Positions 7,165 through 13,656 of a stretch of 14,140 nucleotides of DNA are shown in pieces. Where the stretch lies: positions 1 to 14,140 of the forward strand of contig VBBA01000133.1 in NCBI GenBank assembly GCA_005888675.1. The letters run 5' to 3'. This DNA is from Candidatus Bathyarchaeota archaeon (lineage in GTDB: Archaea > Thermoproteota > Bathyarchaeia > 40CM-2-53-6). The translations under genes and the position numbers were made by a program. Numbering within the stretch: the stretch's first letter is position 1; the number at the start of each line of letters is the position of its first letter. The notes beneath the pieces were generated by a model that was not told where the DNA came from, did not search any database, and saw only the letters and a list, made by a program, of their open reading frames with translations.

Positions 7165-7923
7165 ATGACCGGTATACCGAAAGCGATTGTTGAAAAACTT
7201 CTCAAGGAGAACAAGGCTCATGACTGCGGCAAGACTGCAGAAGTCTGTGTTCGCATTATCGCGATAGCAGAACTTCCCACAATTTACGGAGACTATCAAG
7301 TCATTGCTTTCGAGAATAATGTTGATGGGAGGGAACATGCTGCGCTTGCGCACGGCGATATTTACGAGGGAGAAGAGGTCCCTGTCAGATTGCATTCGGA
7401 ATGCCTCACTGGGGACACACTAGGCTCTTTGCGCTGCGATTGTGGCGAGCAATTGCAACAATCCCTCAAGGAGATTGGGGCAATGCCTGCTGGAGTCGTA
7501 CTGTACATGCGACAGGAAGGGCGTGGTATTGGATTCGTTAACAAGATTCGGGCGTATCAATTGCAAGATTACGGGTACGACACCTTCCAGGCTAATGAGG
7601 TTCTCGGGTTCAAGCCGGACGAGCGCGACTATGACCTAGCTGCCCACATGCTCGGATCTCTCCATGTCCGATCTGTCAAGTTGATGACTAACAATCCTGA
7701 GAAAATACGAGACCTCCAGTCGCATGGCGTCAAGATAACTGGAAGGATCCCTCTCATAACTGAGCCCAACCAGTACAATCAGTTTTATCTAGAAACTAAG
7801 AAGCTCAAGGCGGGACACTTGCTGGACAAGAACGTTCCCGAAGTAATTCTGGAACATCAAAACGAAATAATCGACCCCAACCATTCTGCTCGGACCAGAC
7901 ATGCCCGGGATGACTCAGCTTAA
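7165..7923 (+). CDS. ribA: GTP cyclohydrolase II (riboflavin biosynthesis)
   Basis: A 252-residue zinc enzyme that opens the imidazole ring of GTP to give the diamino-pyrimidinone ribosyl phosphate, formate and pyrophosphate: the first step of riboflavin, FMN and FAD synthesis. HSECLTGDTLGSLRCDCG supplies the zinc ligands Cys80, Cys91 and Cys93, with the same spacing as the bacterial enzyme. LYMRQEGRGIG (113-123), Tyr131 and DERDYD with Arg154 match the catalytic Tyr and phosphate-contacting Arg of the family. It is a stand-alone enzyme, not fused to RibB. About 26 extra N-terminal and 25 extra C-terminal residues are present compared with the roughly 196-residue bacterial form. The ATG start is at 7165. 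It overlaps the convergent reductase gene by 9 bp; that reductase should use its product. Confidence 0.95.
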   Translation: MTGIPKAIVEKLLKENKAHDCGKTAEVCVRIIAIAELPTIYGDYQVIAFENNVDGREHAALAHGDIYEGEEVPVRLHSECLTGDTLGSLRCDCGEQLQQSLKEIGAMPAGVVLYMRQEGRGIGFVNKIRAYQLQDYGYDTFQANEVLGFKPDERDYDLAAHMLGSLHVRSVKLMTNNPEKIRDLQSHGVKITGRIPLITEPNQYNQFYLETKKLKAGHLLDKNVPEVILEHQNEIIDPNHSARTRHARDDSA

Positions 7924-8577
7924 GACTCTGTAGTTTAGGACGAGTTCGTCACCATATCTTTTCATCCCGAGAAGCCGTAGATGGATAGCGTCTTCTATCC
8001 TCAAGGCACCGTCTCCTTCGACAAGAGTGACAGCATGCTCTCCCCCTAGTATTCTAGGACTGATGGCCACAGAAACTTGGTCGACTAGCTTCTGGGAGAG
8101 CATTCCCCAGTTCAGAGTTCCTCCTCCCTCAAGCAGAACTCTCTGGATTCCGAGCTTTCGGAGACGTCTCATCAAAACAGGAAGTGAAACTAGGGGGCCG
8201 TTGCCACATACGAGAATTTTGACCCCGGCCTTCTGAAGCTGTTTTACTCTTCGCTGTGGGGCTTTTGTGGTTACTGCGATGAGCGTGAGTGTCGATGACG
8301 CTGTCTTGACAATGTAAGAGTCGAGCGGGGTTCTTGCTTTGCTATCTACGACTATCCTGGCAGGATGATTGTCATGAAAGTATTTCACCCTAAGCTTGGG
8401 GTCATCGCAAAGCATTGTCCGCAGGCCGACCATTATTCCGTCAACTTGGCTCCTAATCATGTGGACGCGTCTGAGGTCTCTTTGGGAAGATAATCGCGAC
8501 TCATTTGTTCGCGTGGCGATCTTGCCATCCAGGCTCATTGCCGCGTTTAGGATGACGTACGGACGTTCTAGTGGCAC
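7915..8577 (-). CDS. Diamino-ribosylamino-pyrimidinone phosphate reductase (RibD C-terminal family)
   Basis: A 220-residue NADPH-dependent reductase of the RibD C-terminal/dihydrofolate reductase-like fold. It should reduce the ribose side chain of the RibA product to the ribityl form, before deamination, as in archaea and fungi. Family signatures are NAAMSLDGKIATRT (11-24), VDGIMVGLRTMLCDDPKLRVR-like sequence (45-64), LLEGGGTLN (148-156) and SPRILGG (173-179). There is no deaminase domain, and the length matches archaeal stand-alone enzymes rather than bifunctional RibD. The start is GTG at 8577, 17 bp after the Nudix stop, so it is probably the last gene of the minus-strand series. The name arfC or RIB7-like would be appropriate by function. 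Confidence 0.9.
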   Translation of the reverse strand: MPLERPYVILNAAMSLDGKIATRTNESRLSSQRDLRRVHMIRSQVDGIMVGLRTMLCDDPKLRVKYFHDNHPARIVVDSKARTPLDSYIVKTASSTLTLIAVTTKAPQRRVKQLQKAGVKILVCGNGPLVSLPVLMRRLRKLGIQRVLLEGGGTLNWGMLSQKLVDQVSVAISPRILGGEHAVTLVEGDGALRIEDAIHLRLLGMKRYGDELVLNYRVLS

Positions 8578-8594
8578 TGGTCTCTAAGCCACGC

Positions 8595-9074
8595 TTACAA
8601 GACTCTCTTCATAGCTTTCCTGTCGGATGTGGCGGTCAGTTTGTGAAGATCTGATTCCCAGTAGAGGCTTTCGGCCTCATGTGGAACAATTCTCCCTTTC
8701 CAACTATCTACAAGGAAGTAGTGAATTCTATCTCGTTCACCTTTAGTATTCCTGTGAAGGCCCACGTAAACGCTAGTGATCCTTCCTATGGTCACTCCTA
8801 GTTCTTCCTTCATATCCCTGGTCAACGCCTCATGCAAGGATTCGTCCTTCTCCACGTGTCCTCCAGGAATCGCAATAAATCCCGGGTCACTGTCATCATT
8901 AACGCGTCTCTTTTCCACTAGAAATTTTCCTTCTCGAACAAGTATCCCTGCAACGGTGTCTTCGATCAAGGGGCGCTTGACCGATGGACTCTTTCCACTC
9001 TTGACTAACGAGCCTCGAGCCAAGCGCTTAGGACCCCTGAAATCTCTTCCCTCGTCGCATCCTCTGAGAAACAA
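8595..9074 (-). CDS. Nudix hydrolase
   Basis: A single-domain Nudix hydrolase cleaving a nucleoside diphosphate linked to another group. The Nudix box spans about 71-94: Gly72, Glu78, Arg86, Glu90, Glu91 and Gly93 are in place, while the usual Glu after Arg is Asp87. Domain homology begins only around residue 38 (TVAGILV). The start is unsure: TTG at 9074 gives 159 residues, and TTG at 9023 or 8969 would give 142 or 124; none has a strong ribosome binding site. It lies 17 bp upstream of the riboflavin reductase gene and 105 bp after the DUF1512-like gene. A role in flavin precursor dephosphorylation or nucleotide clean-up is possible but not shown. Confidence 0.83.
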   Translation of the reverse strand: MFLRGCDEGRDFRGPKRLARGSLVKSGKSPSVKRPLIEDTVAGILVREGKFLVEKRRVNDDSDPGFIAIPGGHVEKDESLHEALTRDMKEELGVTIGRITSVYVGLHRNTKGERDRIHYFLVDSWKGRIVPHEAESLYWESDLHKLTATSDRKAMKRVL

Positions 9075-9179
9075 TCGCCGGGACCCAGATCGTTACTTAA
9101 GGCTTCGAGTGATCTGCTGCGGCTCGGGCTTCCGCGACCGTTGTGAGCGATAACTCGATCGAAAAGTGGGAGAAGTAGT

Positions 9180-10259
9180 TTAGGGGACGCCCATTGTGTT
9201 GCCAATCCCGGCAACAATGACTGTCTCTCCGGCTTTTGTCCTTGCAATGATCGTGTTCTTCACTCGTTGGATTGCTTCGTCCACCGTGCTTTTGATCTGT
9301 TGAGTCATGGAGGCTATTGCTTCCTTGTTGGACATTTTCACAACAATCGCGATCAAGGGGACCCTGTTCCGCGCAGCGGTCTGTTCGATATGGTATCTGT
9401 CTACACCTGGGCCGCCTATGGCAGCTCCTACTCCCTCAACGACCTCTCCGCTGTTTTCTCCTTCGAACTTCAAGGCCGCATCGACAGTGATAACCAATGA
9501 TACGGGACTGTTCTCCTGGATCAGCTTCTCTACAGCTAATCCTGGTTTGCCCACGCTTCCGCCTGGACCTTTTGCTCTTACGACCAACAGGTTCCGGCCT
9601 TCTAGGCTAGTGCCGTAAACGAGGGTGTCTTCCTCTATCTCTTTCGCTTGTAGGCCTTCGACCATCTTGCTTGCCACCATTGGTCCGATTCCGTCGCCTA
9701 TCGGTTTGCCCTGTGCGAAAGCGTCTATGGCTGAGCTGTAGGCTTCTGCTTCCTCCATTATGGAGGGCATTGCCATTTGTAGCTGAGCCATTGCCATGAG
9801 TCCGCCTTGCTTCTTTGCGAGGAGGTAGAAGTGCCGTACTACTCGGTACATTTGATCGAGTCCGATGCTGATCTCCATCTGATTTGTCAATGTGTTGACT
9901 TCCGCGTCTGTAGCTCCAGGGGCCATCTTCCTTACTTCCATCTTCAAGTTCTCGTCATAGGTGTTCAGGACATGCTCTAGCTTGGGTACTATTCCGTGTG
10001 GGTCCATGCTTACTGGTGTGATTGCGAAGCTTCCGGTGAGGCGGTCGACTCGGGATTCGACTTCTTTCTGGTCGGCTTTGAATCTAAGTGCCGAAGTTAG
10101 GACGCTGTCGCGGGCCGCTTTTTTGAATTGGCCGAGCCTTCCAAGGCTCCGCTTGACTCCGACCAGTACTATGGTGGTCTGGATGCGGGTTCCGTAGACG
10201 AAGACTAGGAAGAATGAGGCGAAGTAGGCTATCTGGAGTATCTGGTCTAAGAGTGCCAA
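9180..10259 (-). CDS. DUF1512-like membrane-anchored protein
   Basis: A 359-residue protein matching, from memory, the archaeal DUF1512 family of unknown function and similar length. One N-terminal helix (about 6-24) would anchor it; a long helical, charged middle follows (about 40-180). The C-terminal third is an alpha/beta domain with conserved-looking Gly/Asp motifs: PIGDGIGPMVASKM (186-199), VYGT (214-217), VDAALKFEGENSGEVVEGVG (259-278), IGGPGVDR (281-288) and a terminal VIVAGIGNTMGVP. These recall the GPR spore protease and YyaC group of the HybD-like fold, so a hydrolase role is possible (inference). The start is TTG at 10259, 10 bp after the HtrA stop, with GGAGAT about 12 bases upstream. 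It is probably in an operon with htrA. Confidence 0.68.
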   Translation of the reverse strand: MALLDQILQIAYFASFFLVFVYGTRIQTTIVLVGVKRSLGRLGQFKKAARDSVLTSALRFKADQKEVESRVDRLTGSFAITPVSMDPHGIVPKLEHVLNTYDENLKMEVRKMAPGATDAEVNTLTNQMEISIGLDQMYRVVRHFYLLAKKQGGLMAMAQLQMAMPSIMEEAEAYSSAIDAFAQGKPIGDGIGPMVASKMVEGLQAKEIEEDTLVYGTSLEGRNLLVVRAKGPGGSVGKPGLAVEKLIQENSPVSLVITVDAALKFEGENSGEVVEGVGAAIGGPGVDRYHIEQTAARNRVPLIAIVVKMSNKEAIASMTQQIKSTVDEAIQRVKNTIIARTKAGETVIVAGIGNTMGVP

Positions 10260-10269
10260 GTTTCTTTGA

Positions 10270-11238
10270 TTATCTCCTGGTTATGGCCTGCTGTGGCAAG
10301 GGAGCTTCTCTTAACCGCAGCTTGCTAGACCTTCTAGCACCGAGACGGATAAACCATACGTCTACTTCTTCCCGTGTGGAGTGTTTGGAAAGAGTCGCTA
10401 CTACGTCCTTCATCTGTTTGACTTCTTGACTGTTGATTCCGACTATTATGTCGCCGACACGGAGTCCGGATTCATAGGCTGGACCTCGTGGGTCTACCTC
10501 GACAATCAGGACGCCGGATTCTGCGGGGAGTTCGTACCTTCTTGCCAGCATCTCGTTCAGTGTGGTCCCGTAGATGCCGAGCCAGGGACGGACGACTCTT
10601 CCTTTCTCGCGTATTTGCTGGACTACCCATTTGATTGTGTTTGCTGGGATGGCGAATCCGACGCCTTGGGCGAAGGGTATCATTGCCGTGTTGATTCCGA
10701 TTACATTGCCGTTAATGTCCGCTAGTGGACCGCCGCTGTTTCCTGGGTTGATTGCTGTGTCGGTTTGGATGAGGCCTTCGAAGATGAAGTCTGCACCGGG
10801 TAAGGGACGGCCTAGCGCACTTATCACGCCCATGGAGACCGTTGGTCCTCCTTGGAGTCCCAGAGAGTTACCGATTGCGAGTGCTATCTGTCCCACTTTC
10901 AGGTGCTCCGAGTCACCCAGGTTGGCGTTGGGAAGGTTGTCTGCTTCGACATGGATTACTGCAATGTCTGTTGAGGAATCTGAGCCTACGACCTCGCCAA
11001 CGAATGATCGGCCGTCTTTGAGGTGGACTTGGACTCGTGCAGCTCCATCAATAACATGATTATTGGTTATTATTAGACCGTGAGGGTCGATTATGATTCC
11101 TGATCCTTTACCTTCAATCGGGACAAATCCGTAGCTGAAGTTGCGGGTTACGCGGACGCTGTCGATGTTGACGACGCTTTCGCTTAGTCTTTCGACCGCT
11201 CCCGTGATTTGGTTTTCAAACGAGGATAATGTTGACAT
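10270..11238 (-). CDS. HtrA/DegP-like S1C serine protease with PDZ domain
   Basis: A 322-residue trypsin-fold protease of the HtrA family, a protein quality-control protease. The catalytic triad is visible as His61 in TNNHVID, Asp91 in SSTDIAVI and Ser168 in NPGNSGGP. One PDZ domain covers about 215-308 (WLGIYG, GVLIVEVDPRGPAYESGLRVGDIIVGING-like). Unlike bacterial DegP/DegS, the chain begins directly with a short helical segment and has neither signal peptide nor membrane helix, so it is probably cytoplasmic or exported by other means. The ATG at 11238 lies 7 bp after the upstream flavoprotein gene stop; the DUF1512-like gene follows 10 bp later. This spacing indicates one operon. Confidence 0.93.
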   Translation of the reverse strand: MSTLSSFENQITGAVERLSESVVNIDSVRVTRNFSYGFVPIEGKGSGIIIDPHGLIITNNHVIDGAARVQVHLKDGRSFVGEVVGSDSSTDIAVIHVEADNLPNANLGDSEHLKVGQIALAIGNSLGLQGGPTVSMGVISALGRPLPGADFIFEGLIQTDTAINPGNSGGPLADINGNVIGINTAMIPFAQGVGFAIPANTIKWVVQQIREKGRVVRPWLGIYGTTLNEMLARRYELPAESGVLIVEVDPRGPAYESGLRVGDIIVGINSQEVKQMKDVVATLSKHSTREEVDVWFIRLGARRSSKLRLREAPLPQQAITRR

Positions 11239-11245
11239 GACTCTT

Positions 11246-11617
11246 CTAGATTCCCCAGGTGGTTTTATTGACTGGTTTTATGCGGACGTAGAGGTAGTCT
11301 CCTTTCTCGGTGGATTCTGCCGTTCCGGTGATTTCTATTCCTCGTGGTGTCCAGGTGTTGGGGGAGTTGATGTCGTCGATTAGTAGTGTGACCTTGGTTT
11401 TTTGTGGTACGCTTTGGAATAGTTGGCTGTATTTGAGGTTCCAGCCGCTGAGGTAGAAGTAGTGTCCGTCGAACTCGAAGAGGACGGGCATTATGTGGGC
11501 TTGTTGGTCTTGGCAGATGAATGCGAGGCGTGCTAGGCTTCGGTCCATTAGGTAGCGTAGTTCTCTCTCTGTGAATTCGATGGTTGTTTCTTGTGAATGT
11601 CTGGTTGGTCGCATCAT
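11246..11617 (-). CDS. Pyridoxamine 5'-phosphate oxidase-related split-barrel flavoprotein
   Basis: A 123-residue protein of the small PPOX-related split beta-barrel class that binds FMN, F420 or heme. Seen are the N-terminal helix with FTERELRYLMDRSLARLAFI (15-34), the strand pair HIMPVLFEFDGHYFYLSG (41-58), KTKVTLLID (73-81), PRGIEITGTAE (91-101) and the ending VRIKPVNKTTWGI, which corresponds to the usual IxPxxxxxWG ending. The cofactor and substrate cannot be assigned. Two adjacent ATG codons (11615-11617 and 11612-11614) are possible starts. It is the first gene of the minus-strand series and lies divergent from an HxlR regulator, a common pairing for redox-linked enzymes. Confidence 0.82.
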   Translation of the reverse strand: MMRPTRHSQETTIEFTERELRYLMDRSLARLAFICQDQQAHIMPVLFEFDGHYFYLSGWNLKYSQLFQSVPQKTKVTLLIDDINSPNTWTPRGIEITGTAESTEKGDYLYVRIKPVNKTTWGI

Positions 11618-11657
11618 GTGCCTCGTTTCCCTGAACCGTTTCTAGGGGTCGGTCATG

Positions 11658-11665
11658 CTTATATA
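11658..11665. promoter_or_regulatory. Shared bidirectional TATA box
   Basis: CTTATATA on plus and TATATAAG on minus. It is positioned to start transcription near 11690 toward the HxlR gene and near 11633 toward the PPOX flavoprotein, with ATG codons 28 and 16 bases further on. It also shows that the ATG at 11655 is too early to be the true start of the HxlR gene. Confidence 0.6.
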
Positions 11666-11690
11666 CTTGGTAGTCGTGTTGGACCAAGTA
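11664..11690. promoter_or_regulatory. Inverted repeat, candidate HxlR operator 1
   Basis: TACTTGGT (11664-11671) and ACCAAGTA (11683-11690) form perfect 8-bp arms with an 11-bp spacer, so the arm centres are 19 bp apart, about two helical turns, as suits a dimeric winged-helix protein. The repeat begins at the last base of the TATA box and reaches the expected start site, where bound protein would block transcription. Confidence 0.55.
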
Positions 11691-11693
11691 GGT

Positions 11694-11716
11694 GTTGATT
11701 ACTTGAGTAAGTCAAC
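11694..11716. promoter_or_regulatory. Inverted repeat, candidate HxlR operator 2
   Basis: GTTGATTACT (11694-11703) pairs with AGTAAGTCAAC (11706-11716) as 10-bp arms with one bulged base and a 2-bp centre. It ends one base before the ATG of the HxlR gene, so it could act as a second operator on DNA or as a hairpin that hides the start codon in RNA. Confidence 0.5.
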
Positions 11717-11717
11717 T

Positions 11718-12110
11718 ATGGTTGACCAGCATTTGACGAAGGAGCAGACGGAAGAGTGTTTGTTGGTTCATTCCGCCTGGAATGATTTGACGAAGGTTTG
11801 GACGTTACCGGTAATTCATGCTCTTGGGTTGAAGCAGCCTGCTCGGTTTAACGAGTTGAAGCGGAGGATTCATGGTGTCAGTGCGACTAGTTTGGCGGAG
11901 AGGTTGAACGAGTTGGATCAGAGGAAGATCGTTGAACGGAGGGTGTATCCTGAGACTCCGCCGCGGGTAGAGTATGAATTGACGAAGAAGGGAATGGAAT
12001 TGTTGGAGATTCTAGGCGAGCTTGCACAGTGGGTTGTTAAGTGGGACAAGAAATCCACGAACGGAACTGCCGAGGATAAGGAGAAAGTCCCGGCCATCAT
12101 CAGAAAGTAA
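11718..12110 (+). CDS. HxlR family winged-helix transcription regulator
   Basis: A 130-residue MarR-related regulator. From the chosen ATG, Cys14 sits just before the first helix, where HxlR proteins often carry a redox- or thiol-sensing Cys. The winged helix-turn-helix region follows: VWTLPVIHALGLKQPARFNELKRRI (27-51), the recognition helix VSATSLAERLNELDQRKIV (54-72), and the wing YPETPPRVEYELTKKG (77-92). It ends with a dimerising helix ELLEILGELAQWVVKW (94-109). An upstream ATG at 11655 is in frame but overlaps the TATA box, so 11718 is preferred. Divergence from the PPOX flavoprotein and two inverted repeats in between suggest autoregulation and control of the neighbouring operon. Confidence 0.88.
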   Translation: MVDQHLTKEQTEECLLVHSAWNDLTKVWTLPVIHALGLKQPARFNELKRRIHGVSATSLAERLNELDQRKIVERRVYPETPPRVEYELTKKGMELLEILGELAQWVVKWDKKSTNGTAEDKEKVPAIIRK

Positions 12111-12168
12111 AAGGGAGATTCCGTCAGAATCTGCGTATCTTCTCTAGCCGTTTGGGGATCGTGTCGGG

Positions 12169-12231
12169 TCCGAAAGTATTCGGAAAGTCTCTTTCACGTC
12201 TTGAAACTTCACAATCTACCCCCCCTTTTTT
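12169..12231 (+). terminator. Probable transcription end of the HxlR gene
   Basis: A stem-loop TCCGAA-AGTA-TTCGGA (12169-12184) is followed at some distance by C7T6 (T tract 12226-12231) and then TTTATTTTC. Oligo-T tracts are the usual archaeal termination signal; the T6 lies about 115 bases after the stop codon. Confidence 0.45.
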
Positions 12232-12470
12232 CCAACTTTATTTTCTACTGCGCCTCAAAATGAGGGAGATCTGCCGTTAATCGTTCAAAATGCGAGAATA
12301 GCATTTTGCGGAAACGGTATTATTCATTTAAACATAGCGGAATTTTACGAGGAGGACATCGGGGGCCAGAAAAAGTGTGCTCCGATTGGCAAACAGGGCA
12401 CAAAATTGGCGAATTCGTTAACTGGCAGGAATTCGGGGTAAAATTTGTAAAAATATCCAAATTGAAGGGG

Positions 12471-12517
12471 TCTAGGCCTTCAGGCAAAATCGAGAGACTC
12501 AGCCTAGGAAGCCTAGA
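12471..12517 (-). terminator. Candidate 3' hairpin of the DUF1616-like gene
   Basis: TCTAGGC (12471-12477) and GCCTAGA (12511-12517) are perfect 7-bp arms lying 13-59 bases beyond the stop codon on the minus strand, with a second CCTAGG copy in the loop (12503-12508). T5 on the minus strand (12449-12453) follows. The arrangement suits an RNA 3' end, though archaea do not strictly need a hairpin. Confidence 0.35.
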
Positions 12518-12529
12518 TTCGCGGCCAAG

Positions 12530-13132
12530 CTATTCTATGATTGGACTCACTAACTCTTCAACTGGTTTCTCGGGGACTCTGAACGAACGATACGCACCGA
12601 TCAAGCCGAGAAGAACTGTTGCTGAACTAATTATGAGCACGTTTGCCGCTGACTGAAAAAGAAACACGGCACCTAACAGAGTTCCGATTCCTATTGAGAC
12701 CATTACACTCAGAAAAATACTAAGGATTAGTCTCTCGAGGAAGGGAAATTGGACCCGGGGAAAGATTGCACGGGCGGCTGAATAACCCGGAAGGTACCCC
12801 AGAAGAACCAGTCCCAGGATCGCCCTGAGAGTGGTGACAAGTTGGTCCTGGGAGGCATAGACTACCAGGAAAGACTCGACGAGTGAAACCATGACCACAC
12901 CGTACAGCCACCAGACCTGATTATTCTCGCCGAGGTAACCGGGGAAAGATTCATACTTCAACTCTTTGAGAACTATCGTTCCGTCCGAACCCAGTTCTCT
13001 GACAAGCCCGACTAATTCGTCATCGGCAAAATAGATCTGCCTCCCTCTCAGGTGCTCGCGTATCGAACCGATGGATTCCAAGTGATACTTGTCGATAGCC
13101 TCAAGAAGAATCTTCCTCGTTAAGCGAGGCAA
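12530..13132 (-). CDS. Membrane protein with N-terminal winged-helix-like region and DUF1616-like domain
   Basis: A 200-residue protein of unknown function. Residues about 4-57 look like a small winged helix (KILLEAIDKYHLESIGSIRE, then DELVGLVRELGSDGTIVLK). Four membrane helices follow at about 74-92, 103-118, 132-158 and 163-181. The segment LRAILGLVLLGYLPGYSAARAIFP with FLERLILSIFLS (102-142) resembles the DUF1616 family of archaeal membrane proteins. Those often carry a C-terminal extracytoplasmic region, which is missing here. The start is TTG at 13132, only 36 bp from the divergent TTG of the next gene, so one of the two starts may be wrong. The domain assignment is from motif memory. 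Confidence 0.7.
   Translation of the reverse strand: MPRLTRKILLEAIDKYHLESIGSIREHLRGRQIYFADDELVGLVRELGSDGTIVLKELKYESFPGYLGENNQVWWLYGVVMVSLVESFLVVYASQDQLVTTLRAILGLVLLGYLPGYSAARAIFPRVQFPFLERLILSIFLSVMVSIGIGTLLGAVFLFQSAANVLIISSATVLLGLIGAYRSFRVPEKPVEELVSPIIE
13115..13129. repeat. Palindrome at the start of the DUF1616-like gene
   Basis: CCTCG-TTAAG-CGAGG, perfect 5-bp arms, lies within the first codons of the minus-strand gene and 40-54 bp before the plus-strand start. It could be an operator for the divergent pair, but may be chance. Confidence 0.25.
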
Positions 13133-13168
13133 ATCCTAAAGCACGGTCTGTCCTGTGTCTCATTAGGC

Positions 13169-13654
13169 TTGCGCTTATCGCTCATCTTCTTGTTTCTCTC
13201 GCTATCTTTGGTGATATTCACAAGCCTACCAAAGACAGGTTTGAGCCAAACAAGCTCGACAACAAATGCGTGGAGCACGATAGTTCAGGCATTTAATACT
13301 CTCCAATCAGCAGACTCTCACGGAGCCCCGCATGAGAGTGTCCTGACTCTCTCCATCCAGCTGAACACAGCATTAGCCTACTACAATAACGCCACAACCT
13401 TTGCGGCGCAGAACAACACTGCGGCCGCAGACAGCTATTCTGCTCTTTCTCTGAGTGTCTCAAGAAACGTAGTATCGGAGGCAGCGGCACTTGACGAAAC
13501 GGCGCTTAATCAACAACTGGTCAGACAGGAACTCGCTTATGGAACAGCTTTCGTTATGGCCGTGATCTCGGCCACTTTAACCGTTGAAGTCGATCGATTT
13601 CGACCATTGTTCCGAAAGAGAAAGACCGTGATGATCGAAACCAGGTCCAGCTGA
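13169..13654 (+). CDS. Secreted helical protein with C-terminal membrane anchor, unknown function
   Basis: A 161-residue protein with no family I recognise. A hydrophobic signal segment covers residues 1-20, with a likely cleavage region near GLSQTSS (24-30). The outer part (about 30-120) is rich in Ala, Ser, Asn and Gln and is predicted helical, with a Tyr-Tyr-Asn-Asn-Ala segment and two NNxT-like sequons (NNATT, NNTAA) that could be N-glycosylated. A single membrane helix (about 123-139) is followed by a basic RPLFRKRK tail, which places the C terminus inside. The start is TTG at 13169, the first start after the upstream stop in this frame. The next gene begins 2 bp after its stop, so they are an operon. 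Confidence 0.68.
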   Translation: MRLSLIFLFLSLSLVIFTSLPKTGLSQTSSTTNAWSTIVQAFNTLQSADSHGAPHESVLTLSIQLNTALAYYNNATTFAAQNNTAAADSYSALSLSVSRNVVSEAAALDETALNQQLVRQELAYGTAFVMAVISATLTVEVDRFRPLFRKRKTVMIETRSS

Positions 13655-13656
13655 GC

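Larger units (their letters stand above)
12111..12529. other. Long intergenic region with inverted repeats, no supported gene
   Basis: This 419-bp gap separates the convergent HxlR and DUF1616-like genes and is more AT-rich than its neighbours in its centre. It contains the terminator above, CCTCA-AAA-TGAGG (12253-12265), and CAAAATGC-N7-GCATTTTG (12286-12308, perfect 8-bp arms). Toward the end TCTAGGC (12471-12477) pairs with GCCTAGA (12511-12517). A plus-strand frame is open from 12264 to 12656 with possible TTG (12306) and GTG (12374) starts, but it runs 127 bp antisense into the DUF1616-like gene and matches nothing I know. A decayed gene or small RNA is possible. Confidence 0.5.

Noticed and set aside
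11655..11717. Longer N terminus for the HxlR protein from ATG 11655
   Set aside because: The ATG overlaps the TATA box, and the extra residues cover the inverted repeats; the family normally starts near the ATG at 11718.
12264..12656. Open plus-strand frame with a GAGGAGG (12349-12355) inside
   Set aside because: No start codon at proper distance from that site, no known family, and 127 bp antisense to the DUF1616-like gene. Kept only as a possible decayed gene.
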